From an uncultured Microbacterium sp. (lineage in GTDB: Bacteria; Actinomycetota; Actinomycetes; Actinomycetales; Microbacteriaceae): a DNA stretch of 62,271 nucleotides. Below the pieces are notes generated by a model. The model made no database searches, was not told the origin of the DNA, and was given only the letters and a program-made list of their open reading frames with translations. The first letter of the stretch is position 1, and every line of letters starts with the position of its first letter. Positions 35,392-44,219 of the stretch are shown here, piece by piece. The position numbers and the translations under genes were made by a program. The stretch spans positions 1 through 62,271 of the forward strand of contig CANNEP010000005.1 in NCBI GenBank assembly GCA_947503655.1, written 5' to 3'.

Positions 35392-36300
35392 TTAGAAGTG
35401 GTACGGGTACGCAGACCAGTCAGGATCGCGCTTCTGCAGAAAGCTATCGCGGCCTTCGACGGCCTCGTCTGTGCCGTATGCGAGTCGCGTGGCCTCGCCG
35501 GCAAAGACCTGCTGGCCGACCATGCCATCGTCAACCGCGTTGAACGCAAACTTCAGCATGCGGATCGCGGTCGGCGACTTCGAGAGAATCGTGCGCGCCA
35601 TCTTGATGGCCTCCGCCTCAAGCTCCTCGTGCGGCACCACCTTGTTAACGGCGCCCATCTCAAAGGCGCGCTGCGCCGAGTACTCCTCGGCGAGGAAGAA
35701 CACTTCGCGGGCAACCTTCTGGCCCACCTGGCGGGCCATGTACGCCGAACCGTAGCCAGCATCGAACGATCCCACGTCGGCGTCGGTCTGCTTAAATTTG
35801 CCGTGCTCGGCCGAGGCAATCGACAGGTCGCACACAATGTGCAGCGAGTGTCCGCCGCCGGCCGCCCACCCCGGAATCACCGCGATAACAACCTTGGGCA
35901 TGAAGCGAATCAGCCGCTGCACTTCCAGAATGTGCAGGCGTCCGGCGCGTGCCGAGTCGTGCACCGTGGTCTCGTCGTCGGAGTACTTGTAGCCATCACG
36001 GCCACGAATGCGCTGGTCACCGCCGGAGCAGAATGCCCAGCCGCCATCCTTCGGGCTCGGGCCATTGCCCGTCAGCAACACCGCACCGATACGCGGGTCT
36101 TGACGCGCGCTGTCGAGCGCGCGGTACAGCTCGTCGACGGTGTGCGGACGAAACGCGTTGCGCACTTCCGGGCGGTCAAACGCGATGCGCGCGATGGTTC
36201 CGTCTTTCGAAACGTGCGCCGTGATGTCGGTGAAGTTTTCCGCGCCGGGGGCGAGGTTCCACTCATTGGCATCGAACAGGTCTGACACGGTGTCAGTCAT
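35392..36300 (-). CDS. menB: 1,4-dihydroxy-2-naphthoyl-CoA synthase
   Basis: Crotonase-fold enzyme of 302 residues that closes the second ring of the naphthoquinone. PEVRNAFRPHTVDEL, the oxyanion segment FCSGGDQ, PGWAAGGGHSLHIVCDL and TDADVGSFDAGYGSAYMAR are the hallmark blocks. ATG 36300 has a GGGAGGT site at good spacing; the frame upstream to 36555 is not used. It diverges from menC and is followed by menE. Confidence 0.97.
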   Translation of the reverse strand: MTDTVSDLFDANEWNLAPGAENFTDITAHVSKDGTIARIAFDRPEVRNAFRPHTVDELYRALDSARQDPRIGAVLLTGNGPSPKDGGWAFCSGGDQRIRGRDGYKYSDDETTVHDSARAGRLHILEVQRLIRFMPKVVIAVIPGWAAGGGHSLHIVCDLSIASAEHGKFKQTDADVGSFDAGYGSAYMARQVGQKVAREVFFLAEEYSAQRAFEMGAVNKVVPHEELEAEAIKMARTILSKSPTAIRMLKFAFNAVDDGMVGQQVFAGEATRLAYGTDEAVEGRDSFLQKRDPDWSAYPYHF

Positions 36301-36385
36301 GGCTACCTCCCGGGCGTCACACTCCCTCCAGCCTAGTCCGGGCCACCTCCCACCAAACCCGGGCCGCGAGGGCCACAATGGAGCC

Positions 36386-37378
36386 ATGACTCTGCCCCCG
36401 CTCGACGATATCCTCGGCTCGCTGCATGTGGTGGCGCTGCCGCTTGCCGTGCGCTTTCGCGGCGTGGACGTGCGCGAGGCCGCGCTCTTCGAAGGCCCGG
36501 AGGGCTGGACCGAGTTCAGCCCGTTCATCGAGTACGACGATGATGAGTCGGCCACGTGGCTGGCGGGGGCGATTGACTACGGTTGGCGCGCGGTGCCGCA
36601 AGCGCAGCGGAACCAGGTGCCGGTGAATGCGACGGTGCCTGCGGTTGCGGCAGATCAGGTTGCGACGGTACTCGCCCGCTTCGACGGGTGCCGCACGGCC
36701 AAGGTCAAGGTGGCTGAGACCAGCCAAACCCTCGCCGACGATGTCGCCCGGGTGCGCGCGGTGCGCGAGATCATGGGGCCGGACGGGCGCATTCGCGTCG
36801 ACGCGAACGCCGGGTGGAATGTTGATCAGGCTGAGCGGGCCATTCACGCGCTGGCCGAATACGACCTCGAGTACGTTGAACAGCCGTGCGCCACGGTTGA
36901 CGAGCTGAAGGATATTCGTCGGCGGGTGAAGTATGCGGGCATTCCCATCGCCGCCGATGAGAGCGTACGAAAAGCAAGCGACCCACTCGCCGTCGCACGG
37001 GCGGGCGCCGCCGACCTCATTGTGGTGAAGGCCCAGCCGCTGGGCGGCCTCCACCGCGCGCTCGACATCGTTGCCGAGACGGGGCTTTCCGCCGTCGTCT
37101 CCTCCGCGCTCGACACCGCGATTGGCCTGCGCATGGGCGCTGCCCTCGCCGCCGCTCTGCCAACGCTCGATTACGATTGCGGGCTGGGCACCGCCTCGCT
37201 GTTCCGCGCCGACGTCGGCGATTCTCGCCCACACGACGGCATGATCTCCTCCGAGCGCATCGCACCCGACGCCGCGGCGCTGAAGACACACGCCGCCGAC
37301 GCGGACCGCGCGAACTGGTGGCGCGCGCGCATTGAGCGCTGCTATCGCGTGCTCGAGAACGCCGATGGCGTGGTCTAA
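36386..37378 (+). CDS. menC: o-succinylbenzoate synthase
   Basis: Enolase-superfamily enzyme of 330 residues that dehydrates SHCHC to o-succinylbenzoate. The acid/base lysines are K108 (with K106, in KVKVAE) and K214 (VKAQPLGG), and the metal ligands are D139, E165 and D191, all in family order. ATG 36386 is preceded by GGAG. It diverges from menB across 85 bp, so one control region can serve menC and menBE. Confidence 0.94.
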   Translation: MTLPPLDDILGSLHVVALPLAVRFRGVDVREAALFEGPEGWTEFSPFIEYDDDESATWLAGAIDYGWRAVPQAQRNQVPVNATVPAVAADQVATVLARFDGCRTAKVKVAETSQTLADDVARVRAVREIMGPDGRIRVDANAGWNVDQAERAIHALAEYDLEYVEQPCATVDELKDIRRRVKYAGIPIAADESVRKASDPLAVARAGAADLIVVKAQPLGGLHRALDIVAETGLSAVVSSALDTAIGLRMGAALAAALPTLDYDCGLGTASLFRADVGDSRPHDGMISSERIAPDAAALKTHAADADRANWWRARIERCYRVLENADGVV

Positions 37379-37383
37379 CACCG

Positions 37384-38700
37384 GTGGACGAGAACTGGGG
37401 TGACGTTGTGGGGGCGCACCCCACCGTGCCCGCTGCACGACGGGGACGATGCCGGCGCACCCGTGCCCCGCTGGCACAGCACACCCACTTCACTCGCCGC
37501 TCCATGGCTCCGAAGATCTTTCGCACCGTCGCCGTCGTACTGGCAACCGTACTCGTCGCTGCCGGGGGCGTGGCCGCGACGATCGCGAGTTCATGGGTGA
37601 ACACCCTCGTTACCGGCTCCGTCGAACTCGCCGGCTCGCCCGCACAAGCGCCAAACATCGCCGAGCTCCAGGGCGGCGCGAACATCCTGCTGATGGGCGT
37701 CGACGCATGCGAAGACGACATCAAAGATCTTTTCGGCGACCGGTGCAAGAACCCCGAAAACGAAGCCACCCTCAACGACGTGAACATCGTCGTGCACGTT
37801 TCAGATGAGCCGCGGCGCGTCGTCGCGATCACGTTTCCGCGCGACCTGATTGTTAACTCCCCCGAATGCACGACACCGCGCGGCGATGTGCTGCCCGCGC
37901 AAGACGGCATCATGATCAACGCGCTCTACGAATACGGCGGCATATCGTGCGTGGCACAGACCATTGAAGTTCTCTCCGGTGGCGTGCTCGACATCCAGTT
38001 TGGCGCGATGATCACGTGGAAGGGTGTGATCGACCTGACCACCGCAGTCGGCGGCGTCGAGGTGTGCGTCGCTGAGCGTATCCGCGACTCCTACACGGGT
38101 CTCGATCTAGCACCGGGAATGCACACTCTGGAGGGTTTTCAAGCCCTCCAGTTTCTGCGCACACGGTACGGCCTGGAGGGCGAGAGCGACGTGGCCCGCG
38201 TCGGTAACCAGCAGGTCTACTTGTCGGCGCTGGTGCGAAAAATCATGAACGAGCAGGTGCTCAGCGATCTGCCAATGGTGCTTCGTCTCGCGCAAACCAC
38301 GATCGACGCCATCACACCAACGACCGCGCTGGCGAACCCCGCCACTCTCGTGCAGCTTGCCCTCGCCGTGAAAGATATGCCGCTGGAGGAGTTCACGTTT
38401 GTGAAGTACCCGGTCGCCGACGCTCCGTGGGACAAAGACCGACTCGTTCCGCTCGAAGACGACGCCGCGATTCTGTTTCAGGCCATCGCCGAGAATCGTC
38501 CCCTCGTGGTGCAGAACGACGGCGGCGAGTATGGCGGCGCGGTCATTGACGGCGACGAGGGTTCATCACCGGACCCCGTGGTTCCGGAACCATCCTCAAG
38601 CCCCGCAGACAATGGCGGGAGCGGAGACGGTGTTGTATTGCCACCGACGGTCACCGGATTCACGCCGGCAGACAATGCGTGTTCGAGAGGTGGCGGATAA
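37384..38700 (+). CDS. LCP (LytR-CpsA-Psr) family protein
   Basis: Membrane-anchored phosphotransferase of 438 residues that attaches glycopolymers to peptidoglycan. A short cytoplasmic lead is followed by one membrane helix (residues about 46-68) and the LCP domain with NILLMGVDA, NIVVHVSDEPRRVVAITFPRD and LQFLRTRYGLEGESDVARVG, which hold the conserved aspartate and arginines. The C-terminal 60 residues are a Ser/Pro/Gly-rich tail. GTG 37384 lies six bases after the menC stop; ATG 37504 would remove the cytoplasmic lead. A palindrome made of two facing octamers (38579-38592) lies in the tail region. Confidence 0.9.
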   Translation: MDENWGDVVGAHPTVPAARRGRCRRTRAPLAQHTHFTRRSMAPKIFRTVAVVLATVLVAAGGVAATIASSWVNTLVTGSVELAGSPAQAPNIAELQGGANILLMGVDACEDDIKDLFGDRCKNPENEATLNDVNIVVHVSDEPRRVVAITFPRDLIVNSPECTTPRGDVLPAQDGIMINALYEYGGISCVAQTIEVLSGGVLDIQFGAMITWKGVIDLTTAVGGVEVCVAERIRDSYTGLDLAPGMHTLEGFQALQFLRTRYGLEGESDVARVGNQQVYLSALVRKIMNEQVLSDLPMVLRLAQTTIDAITPTTALANPATLVQLALAVKDMPLEEFTFVKYPVADAPWDKDRLVPLEDDAAILFQAIAENRPLVVQNDGGEYGGAVIDGDEGSSPDPVVPEPSSSPADNGGSGDGVVLPPTVTGFTPADNACSRGGG

Positions 38701-38715
38701 CCCGCGCCACAACGA

Positions 38716-38744
38716 CGAAGGGCCGGCACTCGGCCGACCCTTCG
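38716..38744. terminator. bidirectional terminator between LCP gene and ccsB
   Basis: CGAAGGGCCGG and CGGCCGACCCTTCG form a strong stem with one bulge, between convergent genes, 12 bp from the ccsB stop. Confidence 0.7.
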
Positions 38745-38755
38745 CTCTTGTGCGC

Positions 38756-39763
38756 TTAGTTCGCGGTCGTGAGACCGGAGTAGGCGTGCAGCCCCTTGAA
38801 GAAGATGTTCACGATCGTGAAGTTAAACAGGACGGCGCTGAATCCGACGATCGACAGCCATGCGGAACGGTTTCCGCGCCATCCGCGCGTGGAGCGCGCG
38901 TGGATGTATCCGGCATACAGAACCCAGATCACGAAGGTCCACACTTCTTTTGTGTCAAAGCCCCAATAGCGGCCCCAGGCGTCGTTGGCCCAAATGGATC
39001 CGGCGATGAGGGTGAAGGTCCACAGAATGAAGCCGATGATCGAGAACCGGTAGGCGAGGCCCTCAAGGGTATCGGCCGTCGGCAGGGTGTCGAGGAACGA
39101 CTTCTTCAACGCGCTCGCATCAGCGATCTTCTTGGCTTCCCGACGCGCCTGCAACAGCTGCAGAATCGAGAGGCTGCACGCCAGGGCGAAGAACGCGGTT
39201 GCCAGCGTCGCCACAAAGACGTGGATGACGAGCCAGACCGAGCGCAACGGATCCGCGAGCGGGGCGACGGTGACGTAGAAGGCGACAGCCGAACCACCGA
39301 GCAGCACAACGACCAGACCGGTGATGAAGGTTCCGAGGAACTTCAGGTCGTACTTGATGTTGACCAGCAGGTAGACGATCGTGATCAGCACGGTGCCCGT
39401 CATGGCGAACTCGTACATGTTCGACCACGGCACACGCTCGGCGGCGATGCCACGCAAGACCGTACCGGCCAGGTGGAACAGCACGGCAAGAGCGGTCAGC
39501 GCGGTCGCAATGCGAGCCAGCTTGTTGACGCCAGGCTGCGCCGGGGCGGCCGGTTCTTCACGGGCAACGCCTGCTCCTGAGCCCACGCCACCGGCAACGA
39601 CGGCCTCACGCTGCTGCGATCGCACCAAGCGAGCGTCGGCTGAGGCCTGCGCGCGGCGCGCCAGGTCAAACACATAGACCAGGAAGGCAACCGCGTAGAT
39701 CGCGACGGCAGTCCAGATCATGAGGACAGACAGATTGTCCAGTTCAACAACGTTTGACTGCAT
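38756..39763 (-). CDS. ccsB: cytochrome c biogenesis protein CcsB (ResC)
   Basis: Membrane subunit of the system II cytochrome c synthase, 335 residues with about eight hydrophobic segments. The heme-handling motif WANDAWGRYWGFDTKEVW lies in the C-terminal third, with the expected histidines in loops nearby (HLAGTVLRG, WLVIHVFVA). A Gly/Pro/Ala-rich cytoplasmic insert follows the first helix. It begins four bases after the resB stop and is the last gene of the PGM-tlpA-ccdA-resB-ccsB operon. Confidence 0.94.
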   Translation of the reverse strand: MQSNVVELDNLSVLMIWTAVAIYAVAFLVYVFDLARRAQASADARLVRSQQREAVVAGGVGSGAGVAREEPAAPAQPGVNKLARIATALTALAVLFHLAGTVLRGIAAERVPWSNMYEFAMTGTVLITIVYLLVNIKYDLKFLGTFITGLVVVLLGGSAVAFYVTVAPLADPLRSVWLVIHVFVATLATAFFALACSLSILQLLQARREAKKIADASALKKSFLDTLPTADTLEGLAYRFSIIGFILWTFTLIAGSIWANDAWGRYWGFDTKEVWTFVIWVLYAGYIHARSTRGWRGNRSAWLSIVGFSAVLFNFTIVNIFFKGLHAYSGLTTAN

Positions 39764-39767
39764 GGTC

Positions 39768-41444
39768 TCAGTTTACTTTCGATGAGGTCAGGGTGGTTTG
39801 GTGCTTGTCAGCAAGCTGCTCGACGACGGCGGCGAGTCGCGGGTCTTCGCCTCGGGCCAGGCCCGCGTATTCGAGTTTCACGTGTTCACCGTCGACGGTG
39901 GCCTTCACCCACAGGCGACGACGCGGAACAAACAGCGCCATGCCCAGGCCGGCCAGCGCCGACAGCGCAAAGAGCAACACGTAGGTTGTGGTGGGATCGT
40001 GGTGGAACGACAACGAGACGTAACGGGTCACGGAGTGCGAGTAATCTCCCGCCTCAGCAGCCTGCGGATCTTTGGCATCGAAGCTGATGGTTCCGATGCC
40101 ATTCGGAAGGTCTGCCGTCTCACCCGGCATGAGCTGAATCGACTCGATGCCGAACTCGCTATTACGACCTGTGAGCTTGACCATGTCTTCGACGTTCAGC
40201 GTGTAGACGTTGCGGGGCGTGCCATCGTCGATGCCGAGGTCACCCTGGTACACGTCGAGCGTCAGAATCGGAGCGAGAAGATCGGGGAACTGTGACGTCA
40301 GCGCACCCGAGTCGAGCTGAGCGACGGTCGGGTAGAAGAAGCCCTGGAGACCGAGCTGCTCATCGAGGCCGTCGGTGATCTTCACTACACCGGTCGAGGT
40401 CATGAAGTCGTCTTGTGGGAGGAAGGGCACATCGTCGGTAAAGACGATCTCGCCGTCGGCATTGCGAACCGTGATCGTGGGTGCATAGCCGTTGCCCATC
40501 AAGAAAATACGATCGCCCTCGTACCCGAGGGGGTGATTGACACGGATCGTTTCTTGCGTTGGTTCTTCTCCCGGTCGCTTCACGCTCAAATGTGCGGCAA
40601 AGTCTCCCGCCATACCGGTGTCGCGATAGGTCACATCGAACGAGTCCAGCGTCATCGAATAGGGCGTCAGCGCGTCATCAGAGACGAAACGCCCCTTGCT
40701 CATGGAGTTGTAGCTGAGCAGCGAGTTCACGAACGTCTCGCCCTCGCGGATGACGGTTTGGCCGTTGTAGGTCACCCCGCCGCCAATACCGACGGCGATC
40801 AGCACACCGACAAGCGAAATGTGAAACAGCAGGTTGCCGGTCTCTCGCATGTAGCCGCGCTCGGCCGAGACCGAGAAGGCACCCTTGCCGTCATACCGCT
40901 CGACGCGGTAGCCCGATGCTTTGAGTTGCTTTTCGGCGAGGTCAATCGCTTCGGCCGCGTCTGTGGCCGGGTCACCGGGGGCTTGGAACAGGTCTTCGCG
41001 GTAGTCCTCGAGTCGCGCGAGTCGCGCCGGGGTGCGCGGCGGACGGGTGCGCAGAGCTTTGGCATGGTGCTTCGTGCGCGGAATGATGCAGCCGATGAGC
41101 GACACGAACAGCAGGATGTAGATCGCTGAGAACCAGGGCGATGAGAACACGTCGAACAGGCTCAGCCAGTCGAGCACCTCGAACAGTTGAGGGTCGTTCT
41201 GCTGGTACTGCACGACGCCGTTCGGATCGGCGCTCCGCTGCGGAAAAATGGAACCAGGAATTGCGGCGAGCGCCATCAGAAGCAACAGCACGATGGCGGT
41301 CCGCATGCTGGTCAGCTGTCGCCACGCCCACCGCATCCAGCCAACAAAGCCAAGCGCGGGCTGCGAGATCACGCCGTCAGAATCAATGTGATCAGCCGGG
41401 CGCAGCGGATCCGACGAGGTGGGCTTAGAGGGGGAGCTGGACAC
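39768..41444 (-). CDS. resB: cytochrome c biogenesis protein ResB (Ccs1)
   Basis: Partner of CcsB, 558 residues. After a cytoplasmic lead it has membrane helices near residues 40-60 and 95-120, a third near 200, a large extracytoplasmic domain and a C-terminal helix (TTYVLLFALSALAGLGMALF). LFDVFSSPWFSAIYILLFVSLI is typical of the first helical part. GTG 41444 overlaps the ccdA end by 20 bases, and the stop is four bases from ccsB. Confidence 0.94.
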   Translation of the reverse strand: MSSSPSKPTSSDPLRPADHIDSDGVISQPALGFVGWMRWAWRQLTSMRTAIVLLLLMALAAIPGSIFPQRSADPNGVVQYQQNDPQLFEVLDWLSLFDVFSSPWFSAIYILLFVSLIGCIIPRTKHHAKALRTRPPRTPARLARLEDYREDLFQAPGDPATDAAEAIDLAEKQLKASGYRVERYDGKGAFSVSAERGYMRETGNLLFHISLVGVLIAVGIGGGVTYNGQTVIREGETFVNSLLSYNSMSKGRFVSDDALTPYSMTLDSFDVTYRDTGMAGDFAAHLSVKRPGEEPTQETIRVNHPLGYEGDRIFLMGNGYAPTITVRNADGEIVFTDDVPFLPQDDFMTSTGVVKITDGLDEQLGLQGFFYPTVAQLDSGALTSQFPDLLAPILTLDVYQGDLGIDDGTPRNVYTLNVEDMVKLTGRNSEFGIESIQLMPGETADLPNGIGTISFDAKDPQAAEAGDYSHSVTRYVSLSFHHDPTTTYVLLFALSALAGLGMALFVPRRRLWVKATVDGEHVKLEYAGLARGEDPRLAAVVEQLADKHQTTLTSSKVN

Positions 41445-42168
41445 TATCCATCACCGATCCGAGTTGGGTCATCCAGATGGTCCACAGTCCGGAGACCATG
41501 AGCACACCCATGATGATGAGGAGCGCGCCGCCCGCAATGTTCACGGCGCGGATGTGGCGGCGGAAGAACCCGACCACCTTCGTCGCCCAGCCAAAGCCGA
41601 GCGCGAGCAGAATGAACGGAATTCCGAGGCCCAGCGAATACACCACACCGAGCAGGGCAGCGCGACCGGGATCACCGACGTTCCATGACAGTGCCATGAT
41701 CGCACCAAGAGTGGGACCCATGCATGGCGACCAGCCCACACCGATCGCAACGCCCAGCAGGGGCGCACCCCACAGCCCCATCTGCTTTTGCGGCATGGGC
41801 TTCATGGTGCGCTGAAAAAGTCGGAAGAAGCCGATGAAGACGAGGCCCATCACGATCACGACGACACCGAGAATGCGGGTGGCGAGATCGGCATAGCGAA
41901 CGAAGTTCTGAGCCGCGACTCCGGTCAGGGTGACGAGCGCGACGAACACGACGGTGAAACCGAGGATGAACAGCGACACACCGAGAAGGAGTCGGCCGCG
42001 GCGGGTCTTACCGTTGTCGTCGGCGGAGACCGCTCCCGAGATATAGCCCAGGTATCCCGGAACAATGGGCAACACGCACGGAGACAGGAACGAGATGAGT
42101 CCCGCCAAGAGAGCGATAGGGAGCGCAGCCCACAGCGTTCCGGTGAGAACGATGCCCTCGGGGCTCAC
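41425..42168 (-). CDS. ccdA: CcdA-type thiol-disulfide transporter
   Basis: Six-helix membrane protein of 247 residues that carries reducing power from the cytoplasm to extracytoplasmic thioredoxin-like proteins. The two redox cysteines are C31 (FLSPCVLP) and C149 (WSPCMGP), each at the start of a repeat half. It starts with GTG overlapping the tlpA stop and passes into resB. Its electron acceptor is likely the TlpA-like lipoprotein encoded just upstream. Confidence 0.94.
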   Translation of the reverse strand: MSPEGIVLTGTLWAALPIALLAGLISFLSPCVLPIVPGYLGYISGAVSADDNGKTRRGRLLLGVSLFILGFTVVFVALVTLTGVAAQNFVRYADLATRILGVVVIVMGLVFIGFFRLFQRTMKPMPQKQMGLWGAPLLGVAIGVGWSPCMGPTLGAIMALSWNVGDPGRAALLGVVYSLGLGIPFILLALGFGWATKVVGFFRRHIRAVNIAGGALLIIMGVLMVSGLWTIWMTQLGSVMDSVQLPL

Positions 42169-42767
42169 GATTCTTCCGTGAGCTCACGCACGATCGTGCT
42201 GAGAATCGAGGCGTCGGGAACAGCGCCAATAATGCGCGCAGCCGGTCGGCCCTGCTTGTCCAGAATGACCGTCGTCGGGGTAGCCGTCATCGGGGCGACA
42301 GCGGCAAACGCGAGCTCCACCTCGCCGGTCTTGACATCCATCAGGCTGGGATAGGTCACGCCGTAGGTGTCTGCAAAGGACTTCGCGGTATCTGCCAGAT
42401 CGCTCGTGTTGACGCCGAGGAAGGTTGCACCGGCGTCTTTGTACTCCTGGTACACCTCTTCGAGGATGGGAGCTTCGACACGGCACGGCCCGCAGGCAGC
42501 AAACCAGAAGTTCACCACGACAACCTCGCCCTGGAGATCTTCCGAACTGACGGCGTCGCCGTACTCGGTTTCGCCGGCGAAGGCCACGGGCTCTCCGCGT
42601 TCTTCGGCCGGGATCTCCACGACCTGATAGGTGTCGGAGATGTATCCCGCATTGCCGTTGTTCAAGAACTGCTCGGTAGCGGGATCAGACTGCGTGCATG
42701 CGCTCAGGGTGAGGATTGCGCCGGCAGCCACCAGCGTGGCGATCGTCTTCTTCATGCGCGAGGTCAT
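42165..42767 (-). CDS. TlpA/ResA-like thiol-disulfide lipoprotein
   Basis: Lipoprotein thioredoxin of 200 residues. The signal sequence KKTIATLVAAGAILTLSAC puts the lipid-bearing cysteine at C24, and the redox pair is C92-C95 in NFWFAACGPCRVE, with the cis-proline region ATPTTVI later. It keeps the apocytochrome c heme-binding cysteines reduced. ATG 42767 overlaps the stop of the preceding gene as ATGA, which fixes the start; the longer frame to 42830 is not needed. Confidence 0.93.
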   Translation of the reverse strand: MTSRMKKTIATLVAAGAILTLSACTQSDPATEQFLNNGNAGYISDTYQVVEIPAEERGEPVAFAGETEYGDAVSSEDLQGEVVVVNFWFAACGPCRVEAPILEEVYQEYKDAGATFLGVNTSDLADTAKSFADTYGVTYPSLMDVKTGEVELAFAAVAPMTATPTTVILDKQGRPAARIIGAVPDASILSTIVRELTEES

Positions 42768-43393
42768 ACCGCTCCTACATCCACCGCAGAATCTGTTGGC
42801 GCCGGTTCGGCGTACGCAACTTCTCGCCACGTGGTTCCGTGGCGCTCAAAAGAGGTCACACTCGACAGCGCACACCGGCGCGACCGGGGGTCGTGTGCCA
42901 GCTTCTCCCCGGCAACAGCGAGATGCGCCACCCAGATCGGGGCCTGGTGCGACACGATGACGACATCGGCGCCGTCGACCGACTCCCACGCGTCGTCCAT
43001 CGCGGCCAGCATGCGCGAGGCCATCGATGCAAACGGCTCGCCCCAACTCGGCAGGGAGGGCCGACGCAAGTGTCGCCAGTTCAGCGGATTACGCAGCGCC
43101 GTGCGCATGCGCGTGCCCTCGAAGACGTTCGTCGGCTCAATCACGCGCTCGTCGATCACGGGGGTCAAACCATACGCGAGCGCCCACGGCTCGGCAGATT
43201 CTTGTGTGCGCTGCAGCGGCGAGCAGATCAGCCGCGTGACGTTGCGCCCCTCGGCAACCAGATAGTCCGCCGCGGCGTGTGCCATCTCTCGGCCGCTATC
43301 GCTCAACCGGTATCCGGGAAGGCGACCATAGAGCACGCCTTCGGGGTTAAAAACCTCGCCGTGGCGCACGAGATGGATTCGATCAGCGGGCAC
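42764..43393 (-). CDS. histidine phosphatase family protein (phosphoglycerate mutase-like)
   Basis: Histidine phosphatase of 209 residues. R10-H11-G12 in HLVRHGEV is the catalytic motif and the second histidine is in VIVSHQAPIW. It lacks features that would show phosphoglycerate mutase activity, so a small-molecule phosphatase is equally likely. It is the first gene of the cytochrome c assembly operon. GTG 43393 has TAGACT six bases upstream and no ribosome binding site. Confidence 0.88.
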   Translation of the reverse strand: MPADRIHLVRHGEVFNPEGVLYGRLPGYRLSDSGREMAHAAADYLVAEGRNVTRLICSPLQRTQESAEPWALAYGLTPVIDERVIEPTNVFEGTRMRTALRNPLNWRHLRRPSLPSWGEPFASMASRMLAAMDDAWESVDGADVVIVSHQAPIWVAHLAVAGEKLAHDPRSRRCALSSVTSFERHGTTWREVAYAEPAPTDSAVDVGAV

Positions 43394-43399
43394 GTGCTC

Positions 43400-43405
43400 A
43401 GTCTA
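43400..43405 (-). promoter_or_regulatory. -10 element of the cytochrome c assembly operon, leaderless
   Basis: TAGACT on the minus strand, six bases before GTG 43393. It would drive all five genes from the histidine phosphatase to ccsB. Confidence 0.5.
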
Positions 43406-43450
43406 CGTTGGAGGTATCTGAATACCTCCTGAGGGTTTCAGGAGAACGGC

Positions 43451-44155
43451 TTATCGCGTTGGTTCGTCGGCCTCGGCCGAGTCATCTGCGTCAACGGGTT
43501 CGACCGCCGTTTGCGGCCCGCGCGCACGAGCACGCACGACGGCACGGATGCGCACGAAAAGGAAGACAGCGACGGCAGCGGCGGCGACCGCAATCACGAC
43601 GTATTGCAACACGTCGGCGTACTTCTCAACGATGTGCCACTGCTCACCGAGGAAGAAGCCGGCACCAACGAAGATCGAGTTCCAGATCAGAGAACCGGCA
43701 GCCGTCAACAGCCCAAATTTCCAGAGCGCCATTTTCGCGACACCAGCCGGAATCGAAATGAGGCTACGGAAGATCGGGACCATGCGGCCGAAGAACACGG
43801 CTTTGCCCCCGTGTTTATTGAACCAGGTGACGGTGCTGTCGACGTCTTCCGGTTTGAGCAGCGGAACGACTTCGAACATCCGCCGCAAGCGCTGCATGCC
43901 CAGCAAACGCCCCAGCCCGTAGAGCGCGAACGCGCCAACAACCGAGCCCAGCGTTGTCCAGAACAGAGCTTCGAACAGCGTAAAAGATCCACGAGATGCG
44001 GCCAGCCCCGCCATTGGCAAGATGACTTCGCTTGGCAACGGCGGAAAGAGGTTCTCCGCGGCGATCGCGACACCCGCTCCCCACGCTCCCACCACATCCA
44101 TGAGGTGCGTGATGCCGTCGGCGAGGTCGCTGAGCCAGGATCCGTCGTTAGCCAT
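43451..44155 (-). CDS. DedA-family membrane protein
   Basis: Protein of 234 residues of the DedA/SNARE-associated group. The family signature is ENLFPPLPSEVILPMAGLAA near the N-terminus and FFGRMVPIFRSLISIPAGVAKM in the middle, with several hydrophobic segments and a charged C-terminal tail rich in Arg then Asp/Glu. Members flip polyprenyl-phosphate or phospholipids or support membrane homeostasis. ATG 44155 gives the usual N-terminus; TTG 44164 is possible. It follows aspS on the same strand after a hairpin. Confidence 0.9.
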   Translation of the reverse strand: MANDGSWLSDLADGITHLMDVVGAWGAGVAIAAENLFPPLPSEVILPMAGLAASRGSFTLFEALFWTTLGSVVGAFALYGLGRLLGMQRLRRMFEVVPLLKPEDVDSTVTWFNKHGGKAVFFGRMVPIFRSLISIPAGVAKMALWKFGLLTAAGSLIWNSIFVGAGFFLGEQWHIVEKYADVLQYVVIAVAAAAVAVFLFVRIRAVVRARARGPQTAVEPVDADDSAEADEPTR

Positions 44156-44165
44156 GTGAAACAAC

Positions 44166-44208
44166 GTACCGCCCTACCCCTGAGAAAATCCCCGGGGCAA
44201 GGCGGTAC
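44166..44208 (-). terminator. hairpin between aspS and DedA gene
   Basis: GTACCGCC (44166-44173) and GGCGGTAC (44201-44208) are perfect complements enclosing a second pair of C and G runs. It lies 11 bp after the aspS stop and ends 10 bp before the DedA start, so it can end aspS transcription or limit read-through. Confidence 0.6.
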
Positions 44209-44219
44209 GCACTGTTGTG

